In this document: one piece after another, positions 61,595 through 64,000 of the stretch
Layout of the letters: each line of letters opens with the position of its first letter
Position numbering within the stretch: position 1 is the stretch's first letter
Assembly: GCA_029953675.1 (NCBI GenBank)
Contig: JAMWBK010000004.1
Location: forward strand, 1,054,001-1,118,000
DNA: 64,000 nucleotides
Source: Rhodosorus marinus
Taxonomy: Eukaryota; Rhodophyta; Stylonematophyceae; Stylonematales; Stylonemataceae
Direction of reading: 5' to 3'
The notes under the pieces: generated by a model
What the model was told of the DNA's origin: nothing
Databases searched by the model: none
Seen by the model: only the letters and a program-made list of their open reading frames with translations
Translations under genes and position numbers: made by a program

Positions 61595-63459
61595 GCACGG
61601 ACTCGTTGGTGAATAGTGAATTTGTTTAATCGGGCAAGTCCATTCACTGAGGTCCGAAATCCCTCATTTGACGCGGGACGCCCAATTTTTTCTTTTGAGG
61701 TGCAACAAAAATAGAAAAGAGGGACGAAAACAAATCCCTCTAAACTAGCTAAAATGGAAATTTATTTTTTGAACGAGTACCACTCCACGTCAGAGACAAG
61801 AAGAGCGGCTGAACCTTCACCAACCCAAAGGCCTGTAAAAAAGAAGATATGGGAAAAGAGAGCCCGCGACAAACGTGCGCTTGTTCATTTGTAGAGGCAG
61901 CTTTTGGGTGGCCGTCCCATCCCACGCTCCCGATTGAAAAAAAGAATGGCTTTTGATGTTTTCGTTGTAGTTTTATTCCAAAACCAAGAAACGCAGCAGC
62001 GCCACAAAAAGCCGCAACCTCGAGCAATCTAGTTTATTTGATATATTTCAATCTACCGTATCTTTGAATTATATGTATCTACATACCTGGGGGTCGTGGC
62101 GAACTATTTTATTGCTTTTATATACATACCTTTTGCGATGAATTATTACCTCTTTTACATTGTTCTTCATGACCGAGAATTTCTCGTTCCGCCCCCTAAG
62201 GGTCTGACTCCACTCATCGCAACAAGAACTTCAACCCGCTGCAAACACTTCTCAATTTCGCAGCAGCATGAGAAGAATAAGTGTATATTCCTGATCCGAG
62301 CTTATCAACTGTTTCGTATTTGGCAAGATAAGTCATCCCCATACATATCCTTAGACTAACGCACTCCATAAAATCACCTTCTCTAACCCCGGCCTTCTCT
62401 CCTCTGCACCAAAGCCCTCCAGACTACCAAAATAAAGACCAAAAAGCTTGCCCACGTGTGGACCATTTCATTATACGAACTCAATTTTGTTTTCACAACG
62501 AATGTTAATTACTAAAAACAAAAATGATACGTGTAAATTTAATTCCAATCTACACTTCTATCACTACAGTTTACAACTTTCAAAAACACTGATAGTTTCG
62601 TGTATTTCGACCCACACATCTATTAGAAAACCAAAATTTCGGGAAGCTGTCAGACCATCTGCACCACGTGAATTGGGAACGGTTAAATGATACCTCCGAG
62701 TTGTTACCACGTAAAACAAAAATAGATACGACGTGGTGTGTCGAATTTCTTTGCAATTAAATAAAAAAATTCTGTTGAGGAGGAATGAGACTTTTGAAGG
62801 GGGAGGAAGGGGGTGGGGGAGGAGGAGAGTATTTGTTCAACAAGTACCAAACCCGTCCCCCCCTTCGACGTGTCTAGGATGATAAACTCTCAACAGACCT
62901 AGCAAAATGTATTTCTTCATGGGAACAACGTACAAACCCTCACAGAAGGCTCTTATTGAGATATATATTCATGCTGCAAAACACAATCACCCCCCTTTGT
63001 TGCTGAATGCCAATTATCTCCAAGTTTCCATCCAAGGGGTTGGCGGGAGGAGGGGAGGGGATGGAGGCTTGGTGAAAATTGGCATCTTGCTCGGCTTTGA
63101 GAGAGTCAAGTCTTGGAGACAATTTTTGCTTTGCTTTCCTCTGGCTCTCGTTCAGATGATTGAGTTGAGGTGATGAGTTAGTGTTCACACTTGTGACTCA
63201 CTCTCTCTTCTCTCTCGCAGGACACCCACCCGGGAGTGTTAATTTTCCAGCAAACCAGAGTTGAGGTGCATTGGGAAGTTGTATAGAAATGGTTCATAGG
63301 TATATTGAAAGGCTGGGGGTGGAGACGGGAGTTGGGTGAGAGGAGAGTTGGGGTGAGCGAACCAATGGTGATATTTGCGCAATGCGGTAGGTAGCTGCCT
63401 AGTACAAGGCTACTGGGCGGGGGGAAGGTTTTGGGGTAATATATTAGGCTTTTTTCAAA
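61595..63459. other. Intergenic, no gene recognised
   Basis: AT-rich around 62040-62780; a G-rich purine tract lies at about 62795-62830. The right end is the promoter and 5' UTR of the last gene (TATATT near 63302 is a weak TATA candidate). Confidence 0.4.
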
Positions 63460-64000
63460 ATGGGGAAATTTGTGTTTCTTGTTTTGGTTTTGTTGGGTTT
63501 GGTAGGATGGGGTGGGGTGGGGGGTGTGGTTGTGGAGATGGAGGATATTGTACATGAGACAGTTCTGGAGGGTGAGTTTGAGGTCCCAATAGATATTGAC
63601 TGGATTCCTGGGGATCCTCCGCGGATGATCTTGTGCGACAAGAGCGGGGTGATTTACTTGCAGATCGACGGGGTGCTGCAGTCGAAGCCTTTTTTAGATA
63701 TCTCGGATAAAGTCGTGAGCTTTGGCGATAGGGGGTTGGTGTCCTGTCTGATTGACAAGGAGTTTGAAAAGCGTCCGTTCCTGTACGTCTCCTACGTCGA
63801 CAACAGAGTCAATAATCCCGCGGATGGTCCCTTGTCCGGTAAGGTCGCCAGGTACGCAGTGGAGAGTGATCTTAGCTCTGCTTCGGAGGAGGAGGTCGTA
63901 TTGTTGGGTACGGAAACCCCGCCGCCGGAGGGATGCGGTACCACACCATCGATTGGAAAGAAGGACATCCTCTGTCTGGATACGAGACACCACAACCTCG
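63460..64000 (+). CDS. Secreted glucose/sorbosone dehydrogenase-like protein (3' part outside window)
   Basis: An open frame of 180 codons starts at the ATG at 63460 and is still open at the window end. Residues 1 to about 24 form a Gly/Val/Leu-rich signal peptide. Then the first blades of a six-bladed propeller of the GSDH (PQQ-type sugar dehydrogenase / HHIP-like) superfamily: a D/N-x-hydrophobic strand DWIPGDPPRMILCDKSGVIYLQ, the G-D-R-G-L-V-S-C-L-I-D-K-E-F motif (family pattern G-x-x-G-L-L-x-(I/V)-x-(F/H)-x-P-x-F) and FLYVSYVDN (pattern xFYVxYT). Cys residues suggest disulphides. Catalytic His and Arg of true dehydrogenases would lie further on, so enzyme activity cannot be judged. Confidence 0.82.
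   Translation, partial: MGKFVFLVLVLLGLVGWGGVGGVVVEMEDIVHETVLEGEFEVPIDIDWIPGDPPRMILCDKSGVIYLQIDGVLQSKPFLDISDKVVSFGDRGLVSCLIDKEFEKRPFLYVSYVDNRVNNPADGPLSGKVARYAVESDLSSASEEEVVLLGTETPPPEGCGTTPSIGKKDILCLDTRHHNL

Overview
This is eukaryotic nuclear DNA. There are no bacterial-type operons or Shine-Dalgarno sites. Most genes look like single exons, and at least one has a short canonical GT-AG intron of 68 bp. Six genes have a TATA-like box about 80-140 bp upstream of the start. The window alternates between isolated host genes, nearly all for secreted proteins, and broken non-LTR retrotransposons. The gene set (ELO fatty-acid elongase, secreted C2 proteins, and a Hedgehog-type Hint domain behind a protease), the compact genes and the moderate GC content suggest a red alga (a florideophyte such as Chondrus or a relative). 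This is an inference and could be wrong.

Host genes, left to right: a secreted C2-like protein (1480-2013 +); a large secreted beta-propeller/beta-trefoil-like protein (5356-7290 -); two cysteine-rich secreted proteins that share a motif block (21364-21945 - and 28340-29725 +); an ELO elongase with all family motifs (33599-34447 -); a secreted protein of unknown function with reading-frame breaks (36040-37380 -); a two-exon serine protease with a Pro/Thr-rich linker and a Hint autoprocessing domain (41082-42958 +), which is the most interesting gene here; a secreted EGF-C2 protein (44950-45633 -); a secreted protein with three beta-sandwich-like repeats (52531-53562 -); and the start of a secreted glucose/sorbosone-dehydrogenase-like protein that runs off the right edge (63460-64000 +).

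Mobile elements fill about 9-20 kb, 23.5-27.5 kb, 30-32.4 kb, 43-51.7 kb and 56-59.7 kb. I call the families A, B and C. In each, a reverse transcriptase or thumb region is followed by a Cys/His cluster and a D...D motif resembling the restriction-like endonuclease (RLE) of R2-type elements. Family A ends in a T-rich 3' UTR and a short ATTC/TTCG tail. Family B ends in a 9-10 bp tandem tail (AGTAAAGTCC/AATAAAGCCC). Family C includes a divergent subtype. All copies are defective through 5' truncation, frameshifts, a mutated catalytic Asp, deleted RT cores or nested insertions.

The repeats are unusual. Composite mini-elements of A and B pieces lie in tandem at 12.9-13.8 kb. Two B copies lie head to head around 15.79 kb, with a C copy nested in one arm. 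Several near-perfect hairpins occur at 19.8, 40.6 and 48.1 kb. One A fragment at 59.5 kb has a clear 11-bp target-site duplication. No tRNA, rRNA or CRISPR was recognised.
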